Shown: positions 1 through 8,531, counted from the stretch's first letter. The stretch is 64,000 nt of DNA from Flavobacteriaceae bacterium PS02293 (GCA_029960045.1 JASCOV010000001.1:682001-746000); one strand, 5' to 3'. The notes: generated from the letters alone by a model not told the origin. Numbers and translations are program-made.

Positions 1-1653
1 TTTCATTGCTTCTTTAAATCCTTTTTCAACGGATGGAATAAATTCCTGCGGAACTGTACCACCTTTTATTTGACTGACAAATAATAATCCCTTTTCGTCA
101 TCGGCTCTTGGTCCGATTTCGAAAGTGATGTCAGCAAATTGTCCGCTTCCGCTGTTCTGTTTCACAAATTTCTCACGATGAGTGATACTTTGTGTCAGGA
201 TTTCTTTATAAGAAACTTTCGGTTCTCCTTGGTTGATTTCGAGACCATGATTAAGTCTGATTTTTTCCAAAGTCACTTCCAGATGCAATTCACCCAAACC
301 GCTTAGCAACGTCTGTCCTGTCTGAGAATCCTTTTCAACAAGTAAAGAAGGATCTTCTTCCTGAATTTTGGCTAAAACCAATCCAAACGTTTTCTCGTCT
401 CCGTTTGTTTTCGGTTCTATTGCCACTCGGATTACAGGAGTAGGAATTGTGATAGACTCAAGTAAAACCGGAAAATCCATATCGGAAACAGAATCGCCAG
501 TTTTGGCATCTTTTAAACCGATCATCGCTACAATATCTCCTGCATTTGCTTCTTCTATAGCAATAGTTTTATCAGATTGCATTTGCAATATTCTGGAAAT
601 CCGATGCTTTTCATTCGTGCGGTTATTGAGAACTGTATCACCATTTCTCAAACTTCCGGAATAGATTCTTACCATAGAAATTTTCCCCATATGCTTATCC
701 GTAGAGACTTTGAAAACCAATCCGGTGAATTTCTCTTCATTATTTCTCGTTAATAAGATATGTTCTCCATTTTCGGAATTTTCGGCTTCAATTACAGGCA
801 TTTCTTCTGGCGAAGGAAGATATGCAGCAACAGCATCTAACAATGGTTGAACGCCTTTGTTCTTGAATGCAGCTCCACAAAGAACCGGTACCGCTTTTTG
901 CTCCAGACATAATTTGCGAATGCTTCTTGTGACGTCTTCCTCAGAATAACTACTTTCATTCATATACAAGTCGAAGAAGATTTCATCATACTCAGCTAAT
1001 GTTTCCAATAATTCGGTATTCTTTTCTTCAGCCTCACTTTTTAATTCTGGTGGTATATCCTGAATTTCAAAAAAATCTCCTTTTTCATCTTTCCACACAA
1101 CAGCTTTTTGTTTGATAACATCAATTACGCCTTCAAAGCTAAGCTCAGAACCGATTGGTATTTGCAAAACCAAAGGAATAGCAGATAACCTTACACGGAT
1201 TTCATTAACTACAGCATAAAAATCGGCTCCAATTCTGTCCATTTTATTAATGAAACACATTCTCGGAATTCCATATTTTTCAGCTTGAAACCAAACATTT
1301 TCTGTCTGTGGCTGAACTCCTGACGAAGCACAAAAAACAGCAACTACACCATCCAAAACTCTGAGAGAACGTTCTACTTCCACAGCAAAATCAATGTGGC
1401 CAGGCGTATCAATCAGATTGAATTGATAGTTTTCGTTTTTGAAATTCCATTCTGTGGAAATAGCCGCAGAAGAAATGGTAATTCCTCGTTTTTGTTCCTG
1501 TACATCACGATCCATTGTTGTGTTACCTTCATCTACGTTTCCAATTTTGTGGATTTTTCCTGTATAATAAAGAATCCTTTCCGTAAGCGTTGTTTTTCCT
1601 GCATCCACGTGTGCTATGATTCCTAAATTTCTGGTGTTATATATTTTTTTCAT
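1..1653 (-). CDS. fusA: Elongation factor G paralogue (partial, C-terminus outside window)
   Basis: Translation GTPase of the EF-G family, which moves tRNA and mRNA through the ribosome or splits ribosomes for recycling. The reverse-strand reading is open from the ATG at 1653 to the window edge (551 codons; EF-G is about 700, so domain V is missing here). It opens with the P-loop AHVDAGKTT, then the switch region RGITISSAA, the G3 motif DTPGHID and the G4 motif NKMD. This is EF-G and not a tetracycline-protection protein, because the switch and domain II text follow EF-G. It stands alone, without the rpsL-rpsG genes that normally accompany the housekeeping fusA, and it lacks the short insertion I remember in the flavobacterial main EF-G just before DTPGH. 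I therefore infer a second, specialised paralogue. The leader upstream (1654-1941) may control it. Confidence 0.9.
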   Translation of the reverse strand, partial: MKKIYNTRNLGIIAHVDAGKTTLTERILYYTGKIHKIGNVDEGNTTMDRDVQEQKRGITISSAAISTEWNFKNENYQFNLIDTPGHIDFAVEVERSLRVLDGVVAVFCASSGVQPQTENVWFQAEKYGIPRMCFINKMDRIGADFYAVVNEIRVRLSAIPLVLQIPIGSELSFEGVIDVIKQKAVVWKDEKGDFFEIQDIPPELKSEAEEKNTELLETLAEYDEIFFDLYMNESSYSEEDVTRSIRKLCLEQKAVPVLCGAAFKNKGVQPLLDAVAAYLPSPEEMPVIEAENSENGEHILLTRNNEEKFTGLVFKVSTDKHMGKISMVRIYSGSLRNGDTVLNNRTNEKHRISRILQMQSDKTIAIEEANAGDIVAMIGLKDAKTGDSVSDMDFPVLLESITIPTPVIRVAIEPKTNGDEKTFGLVLAKIQEEDPSLLVEKDSQTGQTLLSGLGELHLEVTLEKIRLNHGLEINQGEPKVSYKEILTQSITHREKFVKQNSGSGQFADITFEIGPRADDEKGLLFVSQIKGGTVPQEFIPSVEKGFKEAMK

Positions 1654-1754
1654 TTGTTTAAAATTAAAAATTATTGATTGTTTTTACTGATTTATATTAA
1701 TTTTAATAAAATCAGATAATTGAAAATAACCGGAAGATTGGTAGCACAAAAAAA

Positions 1755-1780
1755 CCTTTCTAAAGAGAAAGGCTTTTTTA
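1755..1780 (-). terminator. Hairpin terminator in the EF-G leader
   Basis: A 7-bp stem (CCTTTCT, loop AAAG, AGAAAGG) is flanked by A-runs on the left and T-runs on the right, so it can act in either direction. It lies between a 26-codon ORF and the EF-G start, which makes it either the end of a small transcript or an attenuator. Confidence 0.6.
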
Positions 1781-1811
1781 TTTTATATTGAGAAAAATAA
1801 AACCAGACTAT

Positions 1812-1892
1812 TTAGAAAAAATATTTTGTACTACCCGAATACACTGCTCGGATAGCTCCATTTACTGCGAAAATATTTTTAGTTGTCTTCAT
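1812..1892 (-). CDS. 26-codon ORF, possible leader peptide
   Basis: ATG at 1892, TAA at 1812. The product begins MKTTKNIFAV and ends STKYFF. It resembles no family I know. A good promoter sits just upstream (-7 TATATTTG, -33 TTTG, spacer 18), its start codon lies about 13 bases after the predicted transcription start, and a terminator hairpin follows 40 bases after its stop. The next gene in the same direction is an EF-G paralogue with no clear promoter of its own. A leader peptide controlling readthrough is the most attractive reading; a stand-alone micro-protein is the alternative. Coding status is inferred from context only. Confidence 0.4.
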   Translation of the reverse strand: MKTTKNIFAVNGAIRAVYSGSTKYFF

Positions 1893-1911
1893 TTTGTTGA
1901 AAATTCGATTG

Positions 1912-1941
1912 CAAATATAATATAATTTTTAGATTATCAAA
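1912..1941 (-). promoter_or_regulatory. Bacteroidetes-type promoter
   Basis: On the reverse strand TTTG (1941-1938) and TATATTTG (1919-1912) are 18 bases apart, close to the -33/-7 consensus. It would start transcription near 1905 and feed the 26-codon ORF and, by readthrough, EF-G. Confidence 0.6.
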
Positions 1942-2178
1942 ATTTAAAATTAATCGATGCGTTTTTTTGAAAAATAATTATTTGGAATGATAAAAAGAAT
2001 AAAATACGAAAATCAAAAAAATACTAAATGAATTTTAGGTCTTCATTTACAATGCTTTGGCAAAATATTTGATATTAAAAAATCAAATAAATCTAATTCA
2101 TAGTTTATTAGATTTATTGATAAGGAGGACAGCAATGTCCTCTTTCCCAGACATCAATACATTCAATTATATTTAACC

Positions 2179-2213
2179 AAAAAGAGAGACAGTTCAAATT
2201 TGTCTCTCTTTTT
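2179..2213. terminator. Strong bidirectional terminator
   Basis: Perfect 13-bp stem (AAAAAGAGAGACA / TGTCTCTCTTTTT) with a 9-base loop. No annotated gene ends next to it on either strand, so it implies an unrecognised short transcript nearby. Confidence 0.65.
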
Positions 2214-2279
2214 CTGTAAAATAGATGATTAATCCAACATTTAACTATTTAATTGGAAATATTTTTAAAATTATTTTGA

Positions 2280-2291
2280 TTAAACGATTAA
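2280..2291. promoter_or_regulatory. Candidate LacI-type operator
   Basis: TTAAACGATTAA differs at one position from the perfect palindrome at 3528-3539. Lying about 210 bases upstream of lacI, it could serve autoregulation or DNA looping. Confidence 0.4.
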
Positions 2292-2502
2292 CCAAAAATT
2301 AATATTAGAACCCTAATTTATAATGATTAATTAATATTTGGATTTAAATTTATTTTAAAAGTATTGATTTTGTGTGATTTAAATGTAATTTCTTTTGAAA
2401 AGAAAAATTTGCCAAATTACACTTTTTTCTGAATTGACGAAAAAAAATCGACTATTGTTTTTTTAATTTATTATTAAATACTTTGCATTGTAAATCAGAA
2501 CA

Positions 2503-3510
2503 ATGAAACGAGCATCCATTAAAGATATTGCCAGAATTGCCGGAGTTTCCGTAGCAACCGTTTCGTATGTTCTGAATAAGAAAGAAGGACAAAGAATCAG
2601 CGAGGATACAAAGAAAAAAATTTTTGAGATAGCTGAAACGATTAACTATACTCCAAATAAGATTGCCAGAAGTCTTCAGAATAATAAAAGTAAATTATTA
2701 GGACTGATTGTAGCAGATATTTCCAATGATTTTTATTCCAGCATTGCCAGAAGTTTAGAAGACAGAGCTTTGAAGCTAGGTTATACATTGATTATCGGAA
2801 GTTCTGATGAAAACGCAGAAAAGTTTGAAAAACTGATTGATCTCTTTTCCCAACAACAGGTTGATGGGATGATAGTTGCGCCAGTCGCCGGTTCGGAAGT
2901 TATTCTGCAGAAGTTATTAGACAAAAACTATCCTTTGGTCACAATCGACAGATATCTTAAAGGAATCAATGTTCCTGGAGTGATATTGAATAATAGGGAA
3001 ATTGCGGAAAGTACAACTTCTTATTTATTAGAAAAGGATTTTGACGAGATGATCTATTTAGGCTATGATACAAAATTGCCTCATCTTTTGGATAGAAAGG
3101 CTGGATTTGAGACAAGTATTGTAGATTCGGGTAAGAATGTAAATGCCAAATATATAGCTGTGGGTCTGGAGAATATCACGGAAGAAATCCAGTCTAAACT
3201 TAAGCTGTCTTTAGGAGAAAATCCAAAGAATACAGCTTTATATTTCTCGAGTAACAAACTTGCCGTTGCTGGTCTTGCTTATCTCGTGAAAAATAATATC
3301 AAAGTGCCTGAACAGGTTTCTGTGCTTGCTTTTGATGAGACAGAAGCGTACAAATTGTTTCCTTCAGAAATCACTTTTGTGAAACAACCCTTAGAAGAAA
3401 TGGCAGATGAAGCTATAAAATTGCTTGATATTCAAATCAATCAGTATAGTTCTACAGCAAAAAAAATAACGCTCTCAGGAGAATTAATCATTAAAAATTC
3501 AATAAAATAA
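2503..3510 (+). CDS. LacI-family transcriptional regulator
   Basis: 335 aa, the usual LacI length. Residues 4-24 form the helix-turn-helix (IKDIARIAGVSVATVSYVLN), residues about 50-62 the hinge helix (PNKIARSLQNN), and residues 64 onward the periplasmic-binding-protein-like sugar-sensing domain beginning LLGLIVADISNDFYSS. It is expected to repress the next four genes until a sugar or sugar phosphate binds. A perfect 12-bp palindrome with a central CG lies between this gene and the kinase, the classic operator type for this family. All five genes (2503-7985) point the same way with gaps of 1-36 bases, so one operon is likely. The effector is probably a ketose or its phosphate, inferred from the neighbours. 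Confidence 0.9.
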   Translation: MKRASIKDIARIAGVSVATVSYVLNKKEGQRISEDTKKKIFEIAETINYTPNKIARSLQNNKSKLLGLIVADISNDFYSSIARSLEDRALKLGYTLIIGSSDENAEKFEKLIDLFSQQQVDGMIVAPVAGSEVILQKLLDKNYPLVTIDRYLKGINVPGVILNNREIAESTTSYLLEKDFDEMIYLGYDTKLPHLLDRKAGFETSIVDSGKNVNAKYIAVGLENITEEIQSKLKLSLGENPKNTALYFSSNKLAVAGLAYLVKNNIKVPEQVSVLAFDETEAYKLFPSEITFVKQPLEEMADEAIKLLDIQINQYSSTAKKITLSGELIIKNSIK

Positions 3511-3527
3511 TTTTTTTACTAATTTAC

Positions 3528-3539
3528 TTAAACGTTTAA
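3528..3539. promoter_or_regulatory. LacI-type operator
   Basis: TTAAACGTTTAA is a perfect 12-bp palindrome with the central CG step typical of LacI-family operators. It lies 7 bases before the kinase start, between the regulator and the first metabolic gene. Confidence 0.7.
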
Positions 3540-3546
3540 TCTAAAT

Positions 3547-4458
3547 ATGAATAATAATAAATTTTACGCCGTATGTTTCGGTGAAGTTCTTTGGGATATT
3601 TTTCCAGCTGGTTCAAGAGCTGGAGGTGCACCTTTCAATGTGGCTTACAATCTTGACAAAATGGGAGTAGAGGTTCAAATGATCAGTAAAGTCGGGAACG
3701 ATGAATTGGGAAATGAACTTCTGAATCAAATTAAAAGTTGGGACATTTCTACAGATTTTATTCAAATCGATGATGAAAAACCAACAGGAACCGTCATTGC
3801 AAATTTTGACGAGCACGGCGAAGCGCATTATGACATTGTTAACGATGTGGCTTGGGATAATATCCAGATTACTCCAGAGCATAAAGAATTGATTCAAAAT
3901 TCCGAAGCTTTTGTTTTTGGAAGTTTGATCGCCAGAAACGAAGTATCGAAAAATACACTTTTGGAATTGATAGAACTTTCAAAATTCAGAGTGTTTGATG
4001 TCAATTTTCGTCCGCCTTTCATCGATTTTGAATTAATCAAAACATTGCTTCACAAAGCAAATTTGGTGAAAATGAACAAAGCCGAATTAAGAACCATAAT
4101 CGAGTTTCTTGGCGAAGAATACATTGATGAGGATAACAGCATTAAGTATATTCAAAAACATTTTGACCTGAATGAGATTGTTCTTACAAAAGGAAGCAAA
4201 GGCGCAAGATATTTTGTAGGAGATAAAAGTTACAATTTCTCAGCAGTTTCAATAGAAGTTAATGATACTGTAGGAAGCGGAGATTCATTTCTTGCAGGCT
4301 TTTTATCGAAAAGAATTCAGGGGAAATTACCTGAAGAAATTATGAAACAAGCTGTTTCTCTAGGCGCTTTTATTACTTCCAAATCGGGCGCTTGTCCGGA
4401 TTATACTTACGAAGAATTCAAATCTTTCCGTGAAGAGCATTACGGTCAAACTATTTAA
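3547..4458 (+). CDS. PfkB-family sugar kinase, probable fructokinase
   Basis: 303 aa ribokinase/PfkB-fold kinase. It opens CFGEVLWDIFPAGSRAGGAPFN, the pattern of bacterial fructokinases (GE.L.D then GGAPFNVA with the substrate-binding Gly-Gly at 26-27). Near the C-terminus, residues 240-247 read DTVGSGDS, the anion-hole and catalytic-base motif with Asp246. The predicted reaction is fructose + ATP to fructose 6-phosphate in the cytoplasm. The following genes encode a sugar symporter, a porin and a ketose 3-epimerase, which fits a kinase taking fructose produced from, or imported with, another ketose. Other PfkB substrates cannot be excluded from sequence alone. Confidence 0.85.
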   Translation: MNNNKFYAVCFGEVLWDIFPAGSRAGGAPFNVAYNLDKMGVEVQMISKVGNDELGNELLNQIKSWDISTDFIQIDDEKPTGTVIANFDEHGEAHYDIVNDVAWDNIQITPEHKELIQNSEAFVFGSLIARNEVSKNTLLELIELSKFRVFDVNFRPPFIDFELIKTLLHKANLVKMNKAELRTIIEFLGEEYIDEDNSIKYIQKHFDLNEIVLTKGSKGARYFVGDKSYNFSAVSIEVNDTVGSGDSFLAGFLSKRIQGKLPEEIMKQAVSLGAFITSKSGACPDYTYEEFKSFREEHYGQTI

Positions 4459-4468
4459 AATCAACACT

Positions 4469-5713
4469 ATGAATACTGCAAAATTTACAGAAAAGAAATA
4501 TTATGTCATACTGGCATTTGTAATTTCATTGTTCTTCTTTTGGGCAATCGCTTTGACGATGGGCGACGTTCTGAACAAACATTTCCAGAATGTTCTGAAT
4601 ATCTCCAAATCCAAATCAGGATTGGTACAGCTTTCCATCTTCGGAGCTTATGCATTGATGGGAATTCCTGCCGGATTATTTATGAAAAAATTCGGTTATA
4701 AAATGGGTGTTACCCTAGGATTATCATTGTTTGCGCTTGGTTCATTCCTTTTCATTCCTGCTGCAAACCAAATGTCATTTGACTTTTTCAGAATCGCACT
4801 TTTTGTTTTGGCGATGGGAATGGCGACTTTGGAAACTGTGGCGCATCCTTTTGTAGCAGCTTTAGGAAATGAAAAAACCAGTGATCAAAGAGTAAATTTC
4901 GCTCAGTCTTTCAATGGTTTGGGCGCAATCATCGGTCCGCTTTTGGGTGGGTATTTCATTTTTGGAAAGTCTGGTCTGGATGATAATTCATTAGATTCTG
5001 TAAAAGATCTTTACACCTGGATTGGCGTTGTGATTTTGACCATTACCATTATTTTTTCTTTTATTAAAGTTCCAAATTTAAAAGATCCTCACGCCGAAGA
5101 TATTACGATTTCTGAGAACGAAAATGGAGTAGAGGCTTCGGTTTCAGATCCTCACGCCCCACTTTGGAAACAAAGACATTTTATATTTGCTGTGATCGCA
5201 CAATTTTTCAATATCGCTGCACAAGGTGGAACCTGGGCATATTTCATCAATTACGGAGTAGAAAAAATGCATCTTCCTGAGATTCAGGCTTCATATTATT
5301 TTTCCTTAAGTATGGCAATGATGATGATCGGACGTTTTGTAGGAACATTTCTGATGAAATTCATTGCTCCGAACAAGCTTCTTGCAATTTTCACAGCTTG
5401 TAATATTGTATTATGTTTGATTATTTCACAAAGTTTTGGTTGGGCATCTTTCATCAGTTTAATATTACTGAACCTATTCCTAAGTGTAATGTATCCGACT
5501 ATTTTCAGTCTTGGATTGAAGCGATTGGGCAATAAAGTTCCGCAGGCATCTTCTTTCCTTGTGATGGCGATGTTTGGTGGTGCGGTATTTCCTCCTCTGA
5601 TGGGAAAAATTGCTGAGAAAGATATTGCACACGCTTATCTTCTTCCAATTGTTTGTTACGCTGTAATTCTATTATTTGCTTTGAAATTCTACAAGCCAAA
5701 GACATTTAAATAA
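4469..5713 (+). CDS. FucP-type sugar:H+ symporter (MFS, FHS family)
   Basis: 414 aa from the ATG at 4469, 10 bases after the kinase stop; an upstream in-frame ATG at 4430 would overlap the kinase and add 13 non-membrane residues. About 12 hydrophobic segments. It aligns by eye with E. coli fucose permease: Asp33 in GDVLNKHFQ corresponds to FucP Asp46, and Glu122 in LETVAHPFVAALG corresponds to FucP Glu135, the two proton/substrate residues. MYPTIFSLGLKRLG near the C-terminus also matches. It imports a hexose across the inner membrane; the operon suggests fructose or an epimer. Confidence 0.85.
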   Translation: MNTAKFTEKKYYVILAFVISLFFFWAIALTMGDVLNKHFQNVLNISKSKSGLVQLSIFGAYALMGIPAGLFMKKFGYKMGVTLGLSLFALGSFLFIPAANQMSFDFFRIALFVLAMGMATLETVAHPFVAALGNEKTSDQRVNFAQSFNGLGAIIGPLLGGYFIFGKSGLDDNSLDSVKDLYTWIGVVILTITIIFSFIKVPNLKDPHAEDITISENENGVEASVSDPHAPLWKQRHFIFAVIAQFFNIAAQGGTWAYFINYGVEKMHLPEIQASYYFSLSMAMMMIGRFVGTFLMKFIAPNKLLAIFTACNIVLCLIISQSFGWASFISLILLNLFLSVMYPTIFSLGLKRLGNKVPQASSFLVMAMFGGAVFPPLMGKIAEKDIAHAYLLPIVCYAVILLFALKFYKPKTFK

Positions 5714-5714
5714 G

Positions 5715-7127
5715 ATGAAGAACTTCAACGTTTTTAAATACAGCTTTTGGTTTATTTTGATCATTAGCCAGGTTTCCCACGCTCAAATTGTGATTACGAA
5801 TAAGGATTTTTCTTTCGGAACGACGGGTAGAATTGGCGCCGGATATTCTCCAAATGCAGATGGGAAAACCGGAAGACAACTGAATCTAAATAATCAAGGT
5901 TCACTCGGTGGAAGAATGGATCAGGGCGATTATGTAGATTTTTTACCAGCTTTTCATTTCACGCCGGTCGTCAATGGCGACAGTGTGAAAACGACTAAAA
6001 TCGATATGCAAGCTAGGCTAAGTTTCTATTCCGGTGGAACTTTCCTGGGAAATGTCGATTCAAAATCAAATCAGGGAATGATTATTGCCTTGCCGGAAGC
6101 TTTTATGGAAGCCAGAAATATTATGGGAAGCGATTGGGATGTCTGGGCAGGTTCGCGTTGGCTGAGATATGATGACGTTCATATCGCAGATTATTTTTAC
6201 TTCGATGACCATTCTGCAACAGGTTGGGGTTTGAGGCATAAAAATACCAGATTCTCAATGTTTTTTCCTGCAGCAATTGATACCGCAGCAAGTAACTCAA
6301 CACCATATTCTTACACAAATGTGATTAGTGGAAGCAAAAATCTGATCTACAGGCAACGTGAGGTTTTTGTTTTAGAACAAACAATTCCATTCAAAAATAA
6401 TATCCATAAACTGAAACTTCTTGCCGAATTTCATAACGTAGATAAATCTGGAAAAAACTCGATGGAGCAATATAAATCAGATCAAGGTTGGGTTTTGGGA
6501 GCGAAATTAAATACCAATTTAAAAACAAAAATCACAGGTTCTTTCAATCAAATATCATTAAGATACGGAAGCGGAATTGCCAACGGTGGAGATGGTGGAA
6601 ATACCCAAACCTGGCGAACTTACGGCGCTCCAGATGAAGTTACGAAAACTTACAAAGGCGCATATTCCTTAACGGCGGTTGAGCATATTTTGTTAAACCT
6701 TTCCAATAAATGGTCGGCCAATGCTTATGCGGTTTTCACAATGAGTAAAGGCGGAGCAAATAGCGATAATAAAGCCATAGATTATTATGAACGTGAAATC
6801 TTCAACAAGAAATCCGAGTTTAATACTGGTGTTAGAACAACCTATTACTTTAATAATTGGTTTCATATTCTTTCGGAATTACATTTTGCATCAAGGAAAG
6901 ATGGTAATCAGAGTTCGGCGTCGATGACAAAATTGGTTCTGGCGCCAACCATTGTTCCGACAGCAGAAAGAAGTGTTTGGGCAAGGCCTCATATTCGTTT
7001 CATTGCAGAGGTTTCAAGGTATAATGATCAGGCAATGAACAGTCTTTATTCGCCATTTTTACAACAATCCGGTTCTAAAAGATTTGGAACTTACTTTGGG
7101 GTACGAACAGAATGGTGGATTTTCTAA
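5715..7127 (+). CDS. LamB-like carbohydrate porin
   Basis: 470 aa with an N-terminal signal peptide (hydrophobic stretch ending SHAQ, residues about 8-23) and the alternating pattern of an outer-membrane barrel ending in WWIF (aromatic last residue). The section WAGSRWLRYDDVHIADYFYF resembles the maltoporin signature around the R..YQR.DVHI.D motif of LamB. Its start is 1 base after the transporter stop. Flavobacteria usually import glycans through SusCD pairs, so a specific porin in a monosaccharide operon suggests a small, freely diffusing sugar. Substrate not determinable here. Confidence 0.75.
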   Translation: MKNFNVFKYSFWFILIISQVSHAQIVITNKDFSFGTTGRIGAGYSPNADGKTGRQLNLNNQGSLGGRMDQGDYVDFLPAFHFTPVVNGDSVKTTKIDMQARLSFYSGGTFLGNVDSKSNQGMIIALPEAFMEARNIMGSDWDVWAGSRWLRYDDVHIADYFYFDDHSATGWGLRHKNTRFSMFFPAAIDTAASNSTPYSYTNVISGSKNLIYRQREVFVLEQTIPFKNNIHKLKLLAEFHNVDKSGKNSMEQYKSDQGWVLGAKLNTNLKTKITGSFNQISLRYGSGIANGGDGGNTQTWRTYGAPDEVTKTYKGAYSLTAVEHILLNLSNKWSANAYAVFTMSKGGANSDNKAIDYYEREIFNKKSEFNTGVRTTYYFNNWFHILSELHFASRKDGNQSSASMTKLVLAPTIVPTAERSVWARPHIRFIAEVSRYNDQAMNSLYSPFLQQSGSKRFGTYFGVRTEWWIF

Positions 7128-7148
7128 TTAAAATTAAAATTTAAAAAA

Positions 7149-7985
7149 ATGAAAGTAAAATTCGGAGCTTCACTTCTTTCCTGGATCACACCTAATTGGA
7201 ATCCTGAAGCTGGAAAATATGCTATTGAAAAAACAGCAAAAGCAGGTTTTGATTTAATTGAAATACTTTTGCCAGCTTCTATGGAGTTTGATTCTAAAGA
7301 AGTAAAACAACAACTGAAAGATAACAATTTAGACGTTGTGTGCTCATTGAATCTTCCCAAAGAAGCACACATTGCATTCTATCCCGAAGTTGCTGAAAAA
7401 CTCATAAAACAAGCAATTGACAAAACTTCAGAGCTGGAAACTAATTTTTTAGGAGGCGTTCTTCACGGTGGAATCGGAGTTTTCTCAGGAAATCCATTAA
7501 CTGAAAATGAAGCTGAAATTATCGTCGAAGTCTGGAGCGAAGTTGCCGATTATGCCAAAGAAAAAGGCGTCAATGTCGGAATCGAACCTATAAACCGTTA
7601 TGAATCTTACGTTTGTAATACGGCAGAAAATGTTTTAGATTTAATTAAAAAAACAGGAAAAGATAATTTGTTTCTTCATCTCGATACATTTCATATGAAC
7701 ATTGAGGAAAATAATTTTTATGATCCAATCATATTGGCTGGAAAAAAACTGAAACACGTTCACATCACAGAATCACACCGCGGAATGTTGGGAGAAGGAA
7801 CCGTCAATTGGAACGAACTTTTCAAAGTTTTAAAAGAAATCAATTTTGAAGGAAATCTGGTTTTAGAAAACTTTTCATCATCAATTCCAGAAATGCAGCA
7901 GATGGTTTCGCTTTGGCAAAAATCATCTTATGATGCGGAGGAACTGGCTTTAGGAAGTTTGAAATTTCTTAAAAGTTATATCTAA
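7149..7985 (+). CDS. Ketose 3-epimerase (D-tagatose/D-allulose 3-epimerase family)
   Basis: 278 aa TIM-barrel of the sugar phosphate isomerase/epimerase superfamily. The four metal ligands of the ketose 3-epimerases are all in place at nearly the positions of the Agrobacterium enzyme: Glu146 (GIEPINRYE), Asp179 (LHLDTFHMNIEE), His205 (HVHITESHRG) and Glu240 (LVLENF). GEGTVNW (215-221) is also characteristic. Expected reaction: reversible epimerisation at C3 of free ketohexoses, for example allulose to fructose or sorbose to tagatose. As the last gene of the operon it would turn an imported ketose into the kinase substrate. Other family members act on erythrulose or inosose-type substrates, so the exact sugar is open. 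Confidence 0.8.
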   Translation: MKVKFGASLLSWITPNWNPEAGKYAIEKTAKAGFDLIEILLPASMEFDSKEVKQQLKDNNLDVVCSLNLPKEAHIAFYPEVAEKLIKQAIDKTSELETNFLGGVLHGGIGVFSGNPLTENEAEIIVEVWSEVADYAKEKGVNVGIEPINRYESYVCNTAENVLDLIKKTGKDNLFLHLDTFHMNIEENNFYDPIILAGKKLKHVHITESHRGMLGEGTVNWNELFKVLKEINFEGNLVLENFSSSIPEMQQMVSLWQKSSYDAEELALGSLKFLKSYI

Positions 7986-8164
7986 AGAATAAGCCTTAAA
8001 ATATCATTCATTCCTGCTCCTGAAAAAAACTTTAAAGTATTAATACGAATACATTTGATATCGATGTATGTGTCAAATTGAATGATTGAATAAAAAAAAT
8101 ACTGTCAATATCCTATACATTATAATTTAATCTTAGAATTAAAGCAAAAAATGATATAAACTAT

Positions 8165-8172
8165 TATATTTG
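8165..8172 (+). promoter_or_regulatory. Promoter -7 box for the histone-like gene
   Basis: TATATTTG, a perfect TAnnTTTG match, 32 bases upstream of the start codon at 8205. Confidence 0.55.
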
Positions 8173-8204
8173 CAATCCAATTTAATATTTTACACTTAAA
8201 ACTT

Positions 8205-8381
8205 ATGAAAGAACTTATTGAAAAAATCAATGCTGAGTTTGAATCATTTTCTAACGAAGCTAACCAACAAGCAGAGAAGGGTAACAAAGCTGCAGGAACT
8301 AGAGCAAGAAAAGCTGCTTTGGAACTTAGCAAATTGTTCAAAGATTTCAGAAAAGTTTCTGTTGAAGAATCTAAGAAATAA
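8205..8381 (+). CDS. Histone H1-like small basic protein
   Basis: 58 aa. ATG at 8205 and TAA at 8379-8381, framed by a promoter upstream and a strong terminator downstream. The sequence is helical and charged (MKELIEKINAEFESF at the start, then AGTRARKAALELSKLFKDFR). This matches the short Hc1/histone H1-like proteins that are common in Bacteroidetes and presumed to bind DNA. The hydrophobic heptad-like spacing suggests a coiled or two-helix hairpin. It is an isolated single-gene unit. Family assignment is from recollection of the conserved AGTRARKA..L motif. Confidence 0.8.
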   Translation: MKELIEKINAEFESFSNEANQQAEKGNKAAGTRARKAALELSKLFKDFRKVSVEESKK

Positions 8382-8403
8382 TTTCTGCTAAACAATCTGG
8401 TAT

Positions 8404-8440
8404 GCCCCCAAAAAGTTAGACTCTTTTTGGGGGCTTTTTA
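8404..8440 (+). terminator. Terminator after the histone-like gene
   Basis: 12-bp perfect stem (GCCCCCAAAAAG / CTTTTTGGGGGC, arms 8404-8415 and 8423-8434) followed by TTTTTA. Confidence 0.85.
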
Positions 8441-8531
8441 GTTATGGAATTATATTAATTGCGAAAAAAGTTCCTCAAGAATTAAGAAGAATATATTATT
8501 TAATAATTAGGACATAATAAAATTTAGTAAA

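Larger units (their letters stand above)
1942..2502. other. Long AT-rich intergenic region with structured elements
   Basis: No long ORF. Besides the EF-G leader signals it holds a hairpin at about 2122-2145 (GGAGGACA, GCAA loop, TGTCCTC), a 13-bp bidirectional terminator at 2179-2213, a LacI-operator-like site at 2280-2291, and the presumed lacI promoter (-7-like TACTTTG about 20 bases before the start at 2503). A 13-codon ORF with a near-perfect Shine-Dalgarno starts at 2135. The two hairpins within 100 bases suggest a small transcript, direction unknown. Confidence 0.5.

Noticed and set aside
1..1653. Tetracycline ribosomal-protection protein
   Set aside because: Switch regions, DTPGHID context and domain II read as EF-G; the RPP start pattern (M..INLGILAHIDAGKTS) is not matched.
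4430..4468. Upstream start of the FucP-like transporter overlapping the kinase
   Set aside because: The extra residues are charged and unlike the family, and the ATG at 4469 fits operon spacing.
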